Assembly: GCA_948468495.1 (NCBI GenBank)
Contig: CAOKJI010000095.1
Location: forward strand, 1-6,798
Direction: 5' to 3'
Origin: an uncultured Dorea sp.
GTDB taxonomy: Bacteria > Bacillota_A > Clostridia > Lachnospirales > Lachnospiraceae
DNA length: 6,798 nt
The position numbers and the translations under genes were made by a program. Position 1 is the first letter of the stretch. Each line of letters opens with the position of its first letter. The notes under the pieces are model-generated. The model ran no database searches and was not told the origin of the DNA. It saw nothing but the letters and a program-made list of their open reading frames with translations. This document shows positions 1 to 6,798 of this stretch, one piece after another.

Positions 1-285
1 AATGGCAAATCATATGCGAATCGATATTTGGTAATGTATATTATGAAGAACGATTTCAATAAGAACAGAGTAGGAATTTCAGTCAGTAAAAAAATTGGTA
101 ATAGTATTGTAAGACATCGCTTAACAAGGTTAATAAGAGAAAGCTATCGGTTGAATGAAGATAAATTTTCATGTGGATATGATATTGTAATTATTTCCAG
201 AATTGGTGCAAAAGGGAGAGGCTATAGAGAGATAGAAAGCGCGCTTATCCATTTAGGGAATCTTCATAGGATAATTGAAAGCTAA
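1..285 (+). CDS. rnpA: Ribonuclease P protein component, 5'-truncated
   Basis: This is the protein subunit of RNase P, which helps the catalytic RNA bind and cleave the 5' leader of precursor tRNAs in the cytoplasm. The frame is open from base 1, and the residues before the first ATG at 28 ([13 protein letters not shown]) match the family's conserved [12 protein letters not shown] strand. The gene therefore begins upstream of the window and the ATG codons at 28 and 43 are internal. Ninety-four residues are visible; full-length RnpA is about 110-120, so roughly 20 are missing. The basic RNA-binding 'RNR' helix is visible as [20 protein letters not shown], with His where many homologues have Asn. 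The stop codon TAA is at 283-285. The gene leads the block, consistent with the usual rpmH-rnpA-yidD-yidC order. Family assignment is secure. Confidence 0.97.
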   Translation, partial: NGKSYANRYLVMYIMKNDFNKNRVGISVSKKIGNSIVRHRLTRLIRESYRLNEDKFSCGYDIVIISRIGAKGRGYREIESALIHLGNLHRIIES

Positions 286-288
286 ATT

Positions 289-292
289 GGAG
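289..292 (+). promoter_or_regulatory. Ribosome binding site for yidD (GGAG)
   Basis: GGAG at 289-292 lies nine bases before the GTG at 302. It decides the yidD start: the alternative TTG at 275 has only an AGG four bases upstream (268-270) or an AGGG sixteen bases upstream (255-258), both poorly placed. Confidence 0.65.
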
Positions 293-301
293 TTGCATAG
301 A

Positions 302-556
302 GTGAAGAATATTTTGTTGTGGCTGGTCAGATTTTATCAGAAATATTTATCTCCGATGAAGGGGTATTCGAGTTGTAAATATTTCCCGACATGTTCTGTG
401 TATGCGTTAGAAGCAATAGAGAGATTTGGTGCTTTAAAGGGAACGGGTCTGGCTGTATGGAGGATATTGAGATGCAATCCATTTTCAAAAGGGGGATGTG
501 ATCCGGTTCCTGAAAAGAAGGACAGGCATATCCAGTACCACAAACGGAGGAATTAA
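302..556 (+). CDS. yidD: Membrane protein insertion efficiency factor YidD
   Basis: YidD is a small, inner-face membrane-associated protein that assists YidC-dependent insertion of membrane proteins. The 84-residue product fits the family length of about 70-90. It shows an amphipathic N-terminal helix ([18 protein letters not shown], residues 1-18), the cysteine motif CKYFPTCS (25-32) followed by [14 protein letters not shown], then WRILRCNPF and GGCDPVP (64-70). The cysteines are at 25, 31, 58 and 66. The GTG start at 302 is preferred because GGAG is well spaced and the protein then begins, as in homologues, just before the RFYQKYLSP helix. An in-frame TTG at 275 would add nine residues and overlap rnpA. 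Its 3' end contains the yidC ribosome binding site (GGAGG, 546-550), suggesting translational coupling with its functional partner. Confidence 0.93.
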   Translation: MKNILLWLVRFYQKYLSPMKGYSSCKYFPTCSVYALEAIERFGALKGTGLAVWRILRCNPFSKGGCDPVPEKKDRHIQYHKRRN

Positions 557-559
557 ACT

Positions 560-1621
560 ATGGGTACTTTATTAACAGCTGCAGACTGGCCAATTATAGG
601 CCAGATTGCGTGGGTATTAGGTAAGGTTATGAACCTTATATATGATACTCTGAATAATCTGCTTCCGTCCGATCATGGATTAATCGGATGGTCGATTGTG
701 ATTTATACAATTATTGTATACACGCTTATGCTTCCGCTGACAATAAAGCAGCAGAGAAGTTCAAAGCTTATGGCTTTGATAAATCCTGAAGTTCAGGCAA
801 TTCAGAAAAAATATAAGAATAAAAGAGATCAGGCATCTATGATGAAACAGCAGGAAGAGGTGCAGCAGGTCTATGATAAATACGGAACATCCATGACAGG
901 CGGATGTCTTCCTATGTTGATTCAGATGCCGCTTCTTTTTGCTCTGTATCCGGTTATTTATGATATGGAGAGGTTTGTACCTTCTATTAAAAATGCGGCT
1001 GCAGACGTTAAGGCATTTCTTACAATACCGGATGTTACGATGTCGCCTTCGCAGATTATGCATGCAAGAGATACTTTTGATATAGCGCCGGGGCTTATCA
1101 TTGTGACATGTATTGCGTTGCCGGTAATTTCAGCTCTTACACAGTATGGCAGTGTGAAATTATCCCAGGCGGTTTCTGGACAGCAGATTGATAAGGATAA
1201 TCCGATGGCTGGAACGATGAAGTCGATGAATATTATGATGCCTCTGTTTTCACTGTGGATGGTATACTCTTTGTCGGCAGGTATCGGTTTATACTGGATA
1301 TTGAGCGCGGTGATACGTTGTATCCAGACTGTATTTGTTAATAAATATTTGAGGGATATTTCACCGGAAGATTTGATTGAGAAGAATAAGGAGAAGGCGG
1401 CTAAGAAGCGTCAGAAACGCGGTGAGAAGGCAGAGAAGATTAATGCTATGGCGCAGACAAATACCAGATCTATCTCTTCTTCCGCAAGGGTAGATGTTAC
1501 GTCTCAGTCAGAGAAAAATGCTAAGATTAAAAGGGCGGAAGAACAAAGAAGCAAGGCGAAGCCAGGAAGTCTTTCAGCCAAAGCGAATATGGTTAAAGAT
1601 TACAATGAGAATAAGAAATAG
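560..1621 (+). CDS. yidC: Membrane protein insertase YidC/Oxa1 (SpoIIIJ type)
   Basis: YidC inserts proteins into the cytoplasmic membrane, alone or with SecYEG. The 353-residue product is of the short Gram-positive type without the large periplasmic domain of E. coli YidC. A hydrophobic N-terminal segment (about 10-30) has no lipobox cysteine, unlike B. subtilis SpoIIIJ. The conserved core follows: a membrane helix at about 41-62 ending LPLTIKQQRSSKL, a charged cytoplasmic hairpin (about 65-110), GGCLPMLIQMPLLFALYPV (114-132), and helices near 175-194, 224-240 and 241-260 (GLYWILSAVIRCIQ). The tail (262-353) is strongly basic, as in ribosome-contacting YidC tails. The ATG follows GGAGG by nine bases and lies four bases past the yidD stop. 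The usual groove arginine of the first core helix is absent: Tyr54 aligns there. Family assignment is secure. Confidence 0.97.
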   Translation: MGTLLTAADWPIIGQIAWVLGKVMNLIYDTLNNLLPSDHGLIGWSIVIYTIIVYTLMLPLTIKQQRSSKLMALINPEVQAIQKKYKNKRDQASMMKQQEEVQQVYDKYGTSMTGGCLPMLIQMPLLFALYPVIYDMERFVPSIKNAAADVKAFLTIPDVTMSPSQIMHARDTFDIAPGLIIVTCIALPVISALTQYGSVKLSQAVSGQQIDKDNPMAGTMKSMNIMMPLFSLWMVYSLSAGIGLYWILSAVIRCIQTVFVNKYLRDISPEDLIEKNKEKAAKKRQKRGEKAEKINAMAQTNTRSISSSARVDVTSQSEKNAKIKRAEEQRSKAKPGSLSAKANMVKDYNENKK

Positions 1622-1662
1622 TTTGACTAAAGGGTGTTTGAAATTAGGAGGTTAAACAAACA

Positions 1663-2637
1663 ATGGAAGAGATTACAGTATCTGCGAAAACATTAGATGA
1701 TGCAATTACGGAAGCTTTGGTACAGCTTGGTGTGACAAGCGATCAGCTTGATTATGACGTTATTGAAAAAGGAAGCGCCGGATTTTTTGGTATAGGAATG
1801 AAACAGGCGGTAATTAAAGCTCGTCGTAAGGTTACAAAGCAGGAAGTGGAAGAGCCGGTAATTGATTTTTCAGATGCCGTAAAAGGGGTGAAGGATTCCT
1901 CTATTGAGAATTCTTACAAAGAAAACAGGCATGTGAAGGATAATCGTGTTAACAGAGACAATAAAGATACCAGAGAAAATAGGAAAAAGAAGGATAAATA
2001 CAACAAAGACAGGAACCGGAACAGGCAAAGAAAAGAGATTAGGCCTGAAGTAAAACAGGAAGTAAAGCCAGAAGTTAGTCCTGTTCCAGTAAAAGAAGAG
2101 AAAGAGGAGAAGGCTGAAAGAATTGAGAAGACGGCGAAACCGATTTCTGAGCACAAAGAGGTTGAACTGGCAAAGGTTGAAGATGTTACAATTAAGGCAT
2201 GTGAGGAATTTTTAAATAATGTTCTGAAAGCAATGGGAATGGATGTAACCCTTACCTCTGTGATTGATGAAGAAGGCGCGTTGAATATTGAGATGAATGG
2301 GGATAATATGGGAATACTCATTGGAAAACGGGGACAGACTCTTGATTCTCTTCAATATCTTACCAATCGTGTTGCTAATAAGATGCAGAGCGGCTATGTA
2401 AGGGTTAAGCTGGATACAGAAGATTATAGAAGAAGAAGAAAAGAAACCTTGGAAAATCTTGCTAAAAATATTGCTCACAAAGTAAGAAAGACAAGAAGAG
2501 CCGTATCATTGGAGCCGATGAATCCATATGAAAGAAGAATTATACATTCTGCGCTTCAGGGTGAGAAGAATATTACAACTCATAGTGAAGGTGAAGAACC
2601 TTATCGCAGAGTAGTGGTTACACTTGTAAGAAGGTAA
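1663..2637 (+). CDS. jag: RNA-binding protein Jag/KhpB (Jag-N, KH, R3H domains)
   Basis: Jag (also KhpB or EloR) is a cytoplasmic RNA-binding protein that in streptococci works with KhpA in control of cell elongation; its role here is inferred from the family. The product has 324 residues. The Jag-N domain (1-56) carries the KGSAGFFGIG signature at 36-45. A highly charged linker, rich in Lys, Arg, Glu, Asp and Asn, spans about 57-170. The KH domain follows (about 171-250) with its RNA-contacting GKRG loop at 221-224, then an R3H domain with R291-x3-H295 and an EPYRRVVV ending. At 324 residues it is much longer than the roughly 208-residue B. subtilis Jag, almost entirely because of the linker. 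The ATG is preceded by AGGAGG at 1646-1651 with an 11-base spacer. Placement after yidC is the classic spoIIIJ-jag pair. Confidence 0.96.
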   Translation: MEEITVSAKTLDDAITEALVQLGVTSDQLDYDVIEKGSAGFFGIGMKQAVIKARRKVTKQEVEEPVIDFSDAVKGVKDSSIENSYKENRHVKDNRVNRDNKDTRENRKKKDKYNKDRNRNRQRKEIRPEVKQEVKPEVSPVPVKEEKEEKAERIEKTAKPISEHKEVELAKVEDVTIKACEEFLNNVLKAMGMDVTLTSVIDEEGALNIEMNGDNMGILIGKRGQTLDSLQYLTNRVANKMQSGYVRVKLDTEDYRRRRKETLENLAKNIAHKVRKTRRAVSLEPMNPYERRIIHSALQGEKNITTHSEGEEPYRRVVVTLVRR

Positions 2638-2653
2638 TTATTCATATTATAAT
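2624..2653 (+). promoter_or_regulatory. Possible sigma-A-type promoter before mnmE
   Basis: A perfect -10 hexamer, TATAAT (2648-2653), is preceded after 18 bases by TTGTAA (2624-2629), which matches the TTGACA consensus at four of six positions. Transcription would begin near 2660. The -35 element lies in the last codons of jag and the predicted start lies inside the 5' arm of the hairpin that follows. The local sequence is AT-rich, so a chance match is possible. Confidence 0.4.
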
Positions 2654-2684
2654 AAGTAGGGGAATAAGAACCCCTGCTTATTTT
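2651..2684 (+). terminator. Intrinsic terminator or attenuator between jag and mnmE
   Basis: AATAAGTAGGGG (2651-2662) can pair with CCCCTGCTTATT (2671-2682), giving a 12-bp stem with one G-T wobble around an eight-base loop (AATAAGAA). The T-tract is short: TTTT at 2681-2684, two bases of which are in the stem, then AATATT. It is downstream of the jag stop and upstream of mnmE, so it may end or attenuate the rnpA-jag transcript. The weak T-tract suggests partial read-through. Confidence 0.65.
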
Positions 2685-2706
2685 AATATTAAGGAAAGAT
2701 GAAGAT

Positions 2707-4122
2707 ATGTTTTATAAAAATGAAAAGGATACCATAGCTGCTATTTCTACCGCCGTATCGGAATCTGGTATCGCTATTGTGAGAATGAGTGGAGAACAGG
2801 CAATTGAGATTGCGGATAGGGTATACCGGGGGAAAAATAATAAGCGTCTTGTCTGTCAGAAGACACATACCATTCATTATGGATATATCGCGGATGCCGA
2901 AAATGCAATCGACGAAGTTCTTGTTATGATTATGAAAGGGCCGAAGAGTTTTACCGGGGAAGATACCATAGAGATTAATTGTCATGGGGGAGTTTATGTT
3001 GTAAACCGGGTCTTAGAAACGCTGATTAAAAATGGAGCAAGGCCAGCAGAACCGGGAGAATTTACAAAGCGTGCTTTCCTGAATGGAAGAATTGATCTTT
3101 CACAGGCAGAAGCGGTGATTGATGTGATTCAGTCAGAAAATGAATATGCTTTGCAAAGTTCTGTGAATCAATTAAGAGGAAATATTAAAAATAAAATATC
3201 GGATATCAGAGCCAAAATATTATATCATACTGCATTCATTGAATCCGCTCTGGATGATCCGGAACATATCAGTGTTGATGGATATGGTGAACAGCTGAGA
3301 GCAGTGATTTTGGAATTAATCGGTGTAATTCAAAAGCTGATAGATTCTGCTTCCGATGGAAAGGTAATAAAGGAAGGAATCCAGACTGTTATACTTGGAA
3401 AGCCGAATGTTGGTAAATCTTCCCTTTTAAATACTTTGGTCGGCGAGGATAGAGCAATTGTAACGGATATCCCAGGGACCACCAGGGATGTATTACAGGA
3501 ACATATACGATTGAAGGGAATCTCTCTGAATATTATGGATACAGCTGGAATCAGGGATACAGAGGATATTATTGAAAAAATCGGAGTAGATAAGGCAATA
3601 AATAGTGCGAAAGAATCAGATTTGATTATATATATTATTGATTCTTCTGCTCCCTTAGATGGAAATGACTTTAATATATTGCATTCATTAGAAGATAAAA
3701 AGTTAATTATTTTGTTAAATAAATCAGATTTAGCGACGAAGATTCAAGTTGATGATATTAGGAATGAATATTTGAGGAGATATACGAGTTGTAAAGGATT
3801 TGATATTCCTGTTATAGAGATTTCTGCAAAAACCGGACAAGGGATTAGTGAGTTGGAAGATACAATCAGAGATATGTTTTATCATGGACATTTATCCTTT
3901 AATACAGAAATTTATATTACGAACATGCGTCATAAAAATGCATTGACAGAAGCAAATGAAAGTTTGAATCAAGTAATGCAAAGTATAGATTTAGGAATGC
4001 CGGAAGACTTTTATTCTATAGATTTGATGAATGCATATGAGTCGCTTGGCAGTATTATTGGGGAATCAATGGGAGAGGATTTAGTTAATGAAATTTTCAG
4101 CAAATTCTGTATGGGAAAATAA
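2707..4122 (+). CDS. mnmE: tRNA modification GTPase MnmE (TrmE)
   Basis: MnmE is a GTPase that works with MnmG to install the (carboxymethyl)aminomethyl group at C5 of the wobble uridine of certain tRNAs, using a folate one-carbon donor. The product has 471 residues, slightly above the usual 450-460. The N-terminal folate-binding domain (about 1-120) contains [21 protein letters not shown] sequence ([12 protein letters not shown], 18-29) and [16 protein letters not shown] (116-131). The helical domain is interrupted by the G domain: P-loop GKPNVGKS (231-238), DIPGTTRD (254-261), DTAG (278-281), NKSD (338-341) and SAK (373-375). The C-terminus is FCMGK, keeping the catalytic cysteine (C468) but with Met for the usual Ile of the CIGK motif. 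AAGGA (2691-2695) precedes the ATG at 2707 by about 11 bases. The 3' end overlaps mnmG by 35 bases. Confidence 0.98.
   Translation: MFYKNEKDTIAAISTAVSESGIAIVRMSGEQAIEIADRVYRGKNNKRLVCQKTHTIHYGYIADAENAIDEVLVMIMKGPKSFTGEDTIEINCHGGVYVVNRVLETLIKNGARPAEPGEFTKRAFLNGRIDLSQAEAVIDVIQSENEYALQSSVNQLRGNIKNKISDIRAKILYHTAFIESALDDPEHISVDGYGEQLRAVILELIGVIQKLIDSASDGKVIKEGIQTVILGKPNVGKSSLLNTLVGEDRAIVTDIPGTTRDVLQEHIRLKGISLNIMDTAGIRDTEDIIEKIGVDKAINSAKESDLIIYIIDSSAPLDGNDFNILHSLEDKKLIILLNKSDLATKIQVDDIRNEYLRRYTSCKGFDIPVIEISAKTGQGISELEDTIRDMFYHGHLSFNTEIYITNMRHKNALTEANESLNQVMQSIDLGMPEDFYSIDLMNAYESLGSIIGESMGEDLVNEIFSKFCMGK
4071..4079 (+). promoter_or_regulatory. Ribosome binding site for mnmG inside mnmE
   Basis: GGGAGAGGA at 4071-4079 lies eight bases before the ATG at 4088. 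It supports that start, although it makes mnmG overlap mnmE by 35 bases. No other ATG occurs in the mnmG frame before the FAD-binding motif. Confidence 0.75.
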
Positions 4123-5995
4123 AGATTATTATGATGTGGCGGTGATTGGCGCTGGTCATGCCGGGTGTGAGGCGGCTCTTGCCTGTGCAAGATTAGGATT
4201 ACAGACTGTGGTGTTTACCGTTAGTGTAGACAGTATTGCATTGATGCCTTGTAATCCTAATATTGGAGGTAGTTCAAAGGGACATTTAGTCAGAGAGATT
4301 GACGCTTTGGGCGGAGAGATGGGAAAGGTAATTGATCAGACCTTCATTCAGTCAAAGATGTTGAATAAATCAAAAGGACCTGCGGTTCATTCTCTTCGTG
4401 CACAGGCGGATAAAGCAAATTATAGCCGCAGGATGAGACAGGTTCTTGAGAACCAGGATAGGTTAGATATTAAACAGCAGGAGGTTGTGCATATATTAAC
4501 TGAGAATCAGAAAGTTACCGGGATACAGACTTTTTCTGGTGCAATTTATTCTTGTAAGGCAGTGATTCTTTGTACAGGTACTTATTTGAAAGCCAGATGT
4601 ATTTATGGAGAGATAAGTATGAATACAGGACCGAATGGATTACAGGCGGCAAATTATCTGACCGATAGCTTGAAAGAGTTAGGAATTAAAATGTACCGGT
4701 TTAAAACAGGGACTCCTGCAAGAATTGATAAAAAGTCTATTGATTTTTCAAAGATGGAAGAACAGTTTGGAGATGAGAGAGTTATTCCTTTTTCTTTTAC
4801 GACAAATCCGGAGGATGTACAGATTGAACAGGCGTCATGCTGGTTAACTTATACCAATGAGAAGACGCATAATATTATAAGAAATAATTTGGAACGTTCT
4901 CCTTTATTTTCTGGGATGATTGAGGGAACAGGGCCTCGTTATTGTCCTTCGATTGAGGATAAAGTAGTAAAATTTGCAGATAAAGAACGGCATCAGGTTT
5001 TTATTGAGCCGGAAGGTCTGGAAACGAATGAGATGTATATCGGAGGTATGTCTAGTTCTTTGCCGGAGGATGTGCAGTATGCAATGTATCGAACAGTTCC
5101 AGGTTTGGAGAATGTGAAGATTGTAAGAAATGCTTATGCCATAGAATATGATTGCATAGACGCCAGACAATTAAAGCCTACTTTGGAATTTAAGAAAATA
5201 GATGGGCTATTTAGCGGCGGACAATTTAACGGAAGTTCGGGTTATGAAGAAGCTGCCGCTCAGGGATTGATAGCAGGTATTAATGCTGCAAGAAAGTTAA
5301 AGGGATTGGATGGGATTATACTGGATCGTTCAGAGGGGTATATAGGAGTCTTGATTGATGATCTTGTTACAAAAGAAAGCCATGAACCTTATCGAATGAT
5401 GACTTCCAGGGCAGAATATCGTCTTTTGTTGAGACAGGATAATGCGGATGAGAGGTTGACAAAGATTGGTTATGATATTGGTTTAATCTCTGAAGAGAGA
5501 TATAAAAGGTTTCTTACCAAGATGAAATATATTGATTTAGAGATTGAACGTCTTTCCCATGCACATGTTGGAACTGGTGGGAAAGTTCAGAGGCTTTTGC
5601 GTGATTATGGAAGTACGGCTCTTGTTTCAGGTATTTCGCTTAGGGAATTGGTGAGCCGTCCGGAATTGTCATATCGCATATTGTCTGAGATTGATGAGGA
5701 CCGTCCGGAATTTCCAGAGGATTTAAGAGATGAGATTGAAGAACAGGTGAATATAAGAATTAAGTATGAGGGATATATTCATCGTCAGTTACGACAGGTT
5801 GAACAGTTTAAGAAAATGGAGAATAAAATGATACCAGAGGACATAGATTATGATTCTATTAAAAGTTTACGAATAGAGGCAGTACAAAAGCTTAAAGAGC
5901 TTAGGCCTGTATCAATCGGACAGGCTTCAAGGATTTCAGGTGTTTCTCCTGCTGATATATCTGTTTTGCTTATTTATCTGGGAGGTAGGGAATGA
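4088..5995 (+). CDS. mnmG: tRNA uridine-5-carboxymethylaminomethyl modification enzyme MnmG (GidA)
   Basis: MnmG is the FAD- and NADH-using partner of MnmE in modifying the wobble uridine of tRNAs that read two-fold degenerate codons. The 635-residue length is typical of the long (about 620-650) MnmG form. Visible are the dinucleotide-binding motif [12 protein letters not shown] (19-30), the conserved [22 protein letters not shown] (from C55), the first GidA signature [11 protein letters not shown] (282-292, with the second conserved cysteine C286), the second signature [17 protein letters not shown] (381-397), and [14 protein letters not shown] (441-454). The C-terminal helical domain, ending [21 protein letters not shown] (611-631), contacts MnmE in known complexes. 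All expected motifs are intact. The ten or so residues before the FAD motif ([10 protein letters not shown]) are encoded by the same bases as the MnmE tail. The stop overlaps the rsmG start as ATGA. Confidence 0.98.
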   Translation: MKFSANSVWENKDYYDVAVIGAGHAGCEAALACARLGLQTVVFTVSVDSIALMPCNPNIGGSSKGHLVREIDALGGEMGKVIDQTFIQSKMLNKSKGPAVHSLRAQADKANYSRRMRQVLENQDRLDIKQQEVVHILTENQKVTGIQTFSGAIYSCKAVILCTGTYLKARCIYGEISMNTGPNGLQAANYLTDSLKELGIKMYRFKTGTPARIDKKSIDFSKMEEQFGDERVIPFSFTTNPEDVQIEQASCWLTYTNEKTHNIIRNNLERSPLFSGMIEGTGPRYCPSIEDKVVKFADKERHQVFIEPEGLETNEMYIGGMSSSLPEDVQYAMYRTVPGLENVKIVRNAYAIEYDCIDARQLKPTLEFKKIDGLFSGGQFNGSSGYEEAAAQGLIAGINAARKLKGLDGIILDRSEGYIGVLIDDLVTKESHEPYRMMTSRAEYRLLLRQDNADERLTKIGYDIGLISEERYKRFLTKMKYIDLEIERLSHAHVGTGGKVQRLLRDYGSTALVSGISLRELVSRPELSYRILSEIDEDRPEFPEDLRDEIEEQVNIRIKYEGYIHRQLRQVEQFKKMENKMIPEDIDYDSIKSLRIEAVQKLKELRPVSIGQASRISGVSPADISVLLIYLGGRE

Positions 5996-6702
5996 GTCAG
6001 AAATTTGAGTATATGCTTCATGAACTTGACATTCGTTATACGAATGAAATATTGGAACAGTTTCAGAAATATTATGATATTTTGATTAAATGGAATAAGG
6101 TTATGAATCTTACGGGTATAACAGAATATGAGGAAGTGATATCAAAACATTTTATAGATAGTTTGTCTATTGTAAAAGCGGTTGATATGAATCAGATATC
6201 TAATCTGATAGATATTGGTACAGGAGCAGGTTTTCCTGGAATACCAATAAAGATTGTTTTTCCTCATGTTAAAGTTACATTGCTTGATTCATTAAATAAA
6301 AGGGTGAGATTCTTAGATGCTGTTATTGAGGAGGTTGAAATTAAAGATATTAATGCTGTTCATGGTAGGGCGGAGGAACTTGCAAAACAGAAGAATTATC
6401 GTGAAAAATACGAATTATGTGTTTCACGTGCTGTTGCAAATTTAGCCTCATTATCAGAGTATTGTCTGCCTTTTGTAAATGTTGGTGGGAATTTTATTTC
6501 TTATAAATCTGGTGATATTGAAGATGAATTGAATACTTCAAAGAATGCTATAAAGATACTTGGCGGCAAAATAATAGAAGTAAATAAGTTTCAATTGCCT
6601 GCGACAGATATAACCCGTTCACTCGTTATTGTTAATAAGATAAAGAAAACAGATAGCAAATTTCCACGAAGAGCTGGGATTCCGACGAAAGAGCCTTTAT
6701 AG
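5992..6702 (+). CDS. rsmG: 16S rRNA (guanine-N7) methyltransferase RsmG (GidB)
   Basis: RsmG methylates N7 of G527 (E. coli numbering) in the 530 loop of 16S rRNA, using S-adenosylmethionine; in several bacteria its loss gives low-level streptomycin resistance. The 236-residue product matches the family length (about 210-240). It shows the N-terminal [11 protein letters not shown] (33-43) and HFIDSL (53-58), the SAM-binding loop [12 protein letters not shown] (74-85), [12 protein letters not shown] (97-108), the conserved VSRAVANL (144-151), and the C-terminal [14 protein letters not shown] typical of Firmicutes. The ATG shares ATGA with the mnmG stop, and GGAGG (5981-5985) lies six bases upstream, indicating translational coupling. 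Its base composition is visibly more AT-rich than that of yidC (for example 14 G+C of 60 at 6241-6300). The last codons form one arm of the terminator. Confidence 0.98.
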   Translation: MSQKFEYMLHELDIRYTNEILEQFQKYYDILIKWNKVMNLTGITEYEEVISKHFIDSLSIVKAVDMNQISNLIDIGTGAGFPGIPIKIVFPHVKVTLLDSLNKRVRFLDAVIEEVEIKDINAVHGRAEELAKQKNYREKYELCVSRAVANLASLSEYCLPFVNVGGNFISYKSGDIEDELNTSKNAIKILGGKIIEVNKFQLPATDITRSLVIVNKIKKTDSKFPRRAGIPTKEPL

Positions 6703-6718
6703 AGATAGGGGCTCTTTT
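6688..6718 (+). terminator. Intrinsic terminator of the operon, overlapping the rsmG stop
   Basis: AAAGAGCCTTTAT (6688-6700) pairs with ATAGGGGCTCTTT (6705-6717), a 13-bp stem with two G-T wobbles and a four-base AGAG loop (6701-6704), followed by a T-rich run (TTTTATTATTT, from 6715). The 5' arm encodes the Lys-Glu-Pro-Leu end of RsmG and the stop codon TAG (6700-6702) straddles the arm and loop. It most likely ends the transcript that carries mnmE, mnmG and rsmG. Confidence 0.88.
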
Positions 6719-6798
6719 ATTATTTGTCATATATGAAATGTTGATGTTTTACAAACACAGACGTAGCGGTGGATACGGTAAGGCTTGGGAGTATTGTT

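Noticed and set aside
337..543. Open frame on the minus strand, opposite yidD
   Set aside because: It lies wholly within yidD, has no recognisable domain and no convincing ribosome binding site.
1621..1657. Weak inverted repeat (GTTTGACT with GGTTAAAC) before jag
   Set aside because: Eight pairs with two wobbles and a 21-base loop are unlikely to be stable, and only the edge of the ribosome binding site is involved.
1870..2478. Three overlapping minus-strand open frames opposite jag
   Set aside because: They are by-products of the purine-rich jag linker, whose complement reads as Phe/Leu/Ser-rich low-complexity protein. The plus-strand domains are clear.
2699..2737. Short ORF (ATG at 2699, 12 codons) overlapping the mnmE start, a possible leader peptide
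   Set aside because: AAGGA is only three bases from this ATG but well placed for the mnmE ATG at 2707, and the peptide has no codon bias suggesting attenuation.
2689..2985. Minus-strand open frame opposite the start of mnmE
   Set aside because: It is contained in well-conserved mnmE coding sequence and shows no family signature.
4904..5170. Minus-strand open frame opposite mnmG
   Set aside because: It lies within conserved mnmG sequence, including the GidA signature, and has no recognisable motif.
6745..6757. Small palindrome TGTTT-TAC-AAACA after rsmG, considered as a ParB (parS) or operator site
   Set aside because: It lacks the CACGTG core of parS, and a five-base arm in AT-rich DNA is expected by chance.
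6769..6798. GTG-initiated open frame running off the right edge
   Set aside because: Only ten codons are visible, there is no ribosome binding site and no recognisable protein sequence.
6719..6798. Search for a promoter, riboswitch or tRNA start in the last 80 bases
   Set aside because: TTGTCA at 6724-6729 has no acceptable -10 partner, and I saw no T-box, tRNA or riboswitch signature.

Overview
The window is a 6.8-kb piece of bacterial chromosome carrying one tightly packed, single-strand gene block. From left to right it holds rnpA (5' end missing), yidD, yidC, jag/khpB, mnmE, mnmG and rsmG. This is the conserved gene order next to the replication origin in Firmicutes, where rpmH and dnaA usually lie just upstream of rnpA (outside this window). 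The low G+C, purine-rich coding strand, strong AGGAGG-type ribosome binding sites and protein signatures (RnpA '[14 protein letters not shown]', MnmE 'DDPEHIS', a long basic-tailed YidC without an N-terminal lipobox) suggest a Clostridia member, most likely Lachnospiraceae. That placement is from memory of the families, not from a search.

Positions 1-1621 hold the RNase P protein (tRNA 5' maturation), YidD (membrane-protein insertion factor) and YidC (membrane insertase). Here yidD very probably starts at a GTG at 302 rather than at the earlier TTG at 275. Positions 1663-2637 hold Jag/KhpB, an RNA-binding protein with Jag-N, KH and R3H domains and an unusually long charged linker. A 69-base gap follows. 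It contains a terminator-like hairpin overlapped by a promoter-like sequence, which may divide the block into two transcription units.

Positions 2707-5995 hold mnmE and mnmG, the two subunits of the enzyme that modifies the wobble uridine of tRNAs. They overlap by 35 bases, so the MnmE active-site tail and the MnmG N-terminus are encoded by the same DNA. rsmG (5992-6702), a 16S rRNA m7G methyltransferase, overlaps mnmG by ATGA. It ends in a strong terminator whose stem includes the last codons and stop codon of rsmG. The last ~80 bases hold no feature I can support.

Together the genes serve translation (tRNA processing, tRNA wobble modification, rRNA methylation) and membrane-protein biogenesis. 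I found no mobile element, CRISPR, tRNA or rRNA, and no sign of a new biological system. The points most worth a second look are the missing groove arginine in YidC with a candidate replacement in the last membrane helix, the promoter/terminator overlay before mnmE, and the dual-coding mnmE/mnmG overlap.
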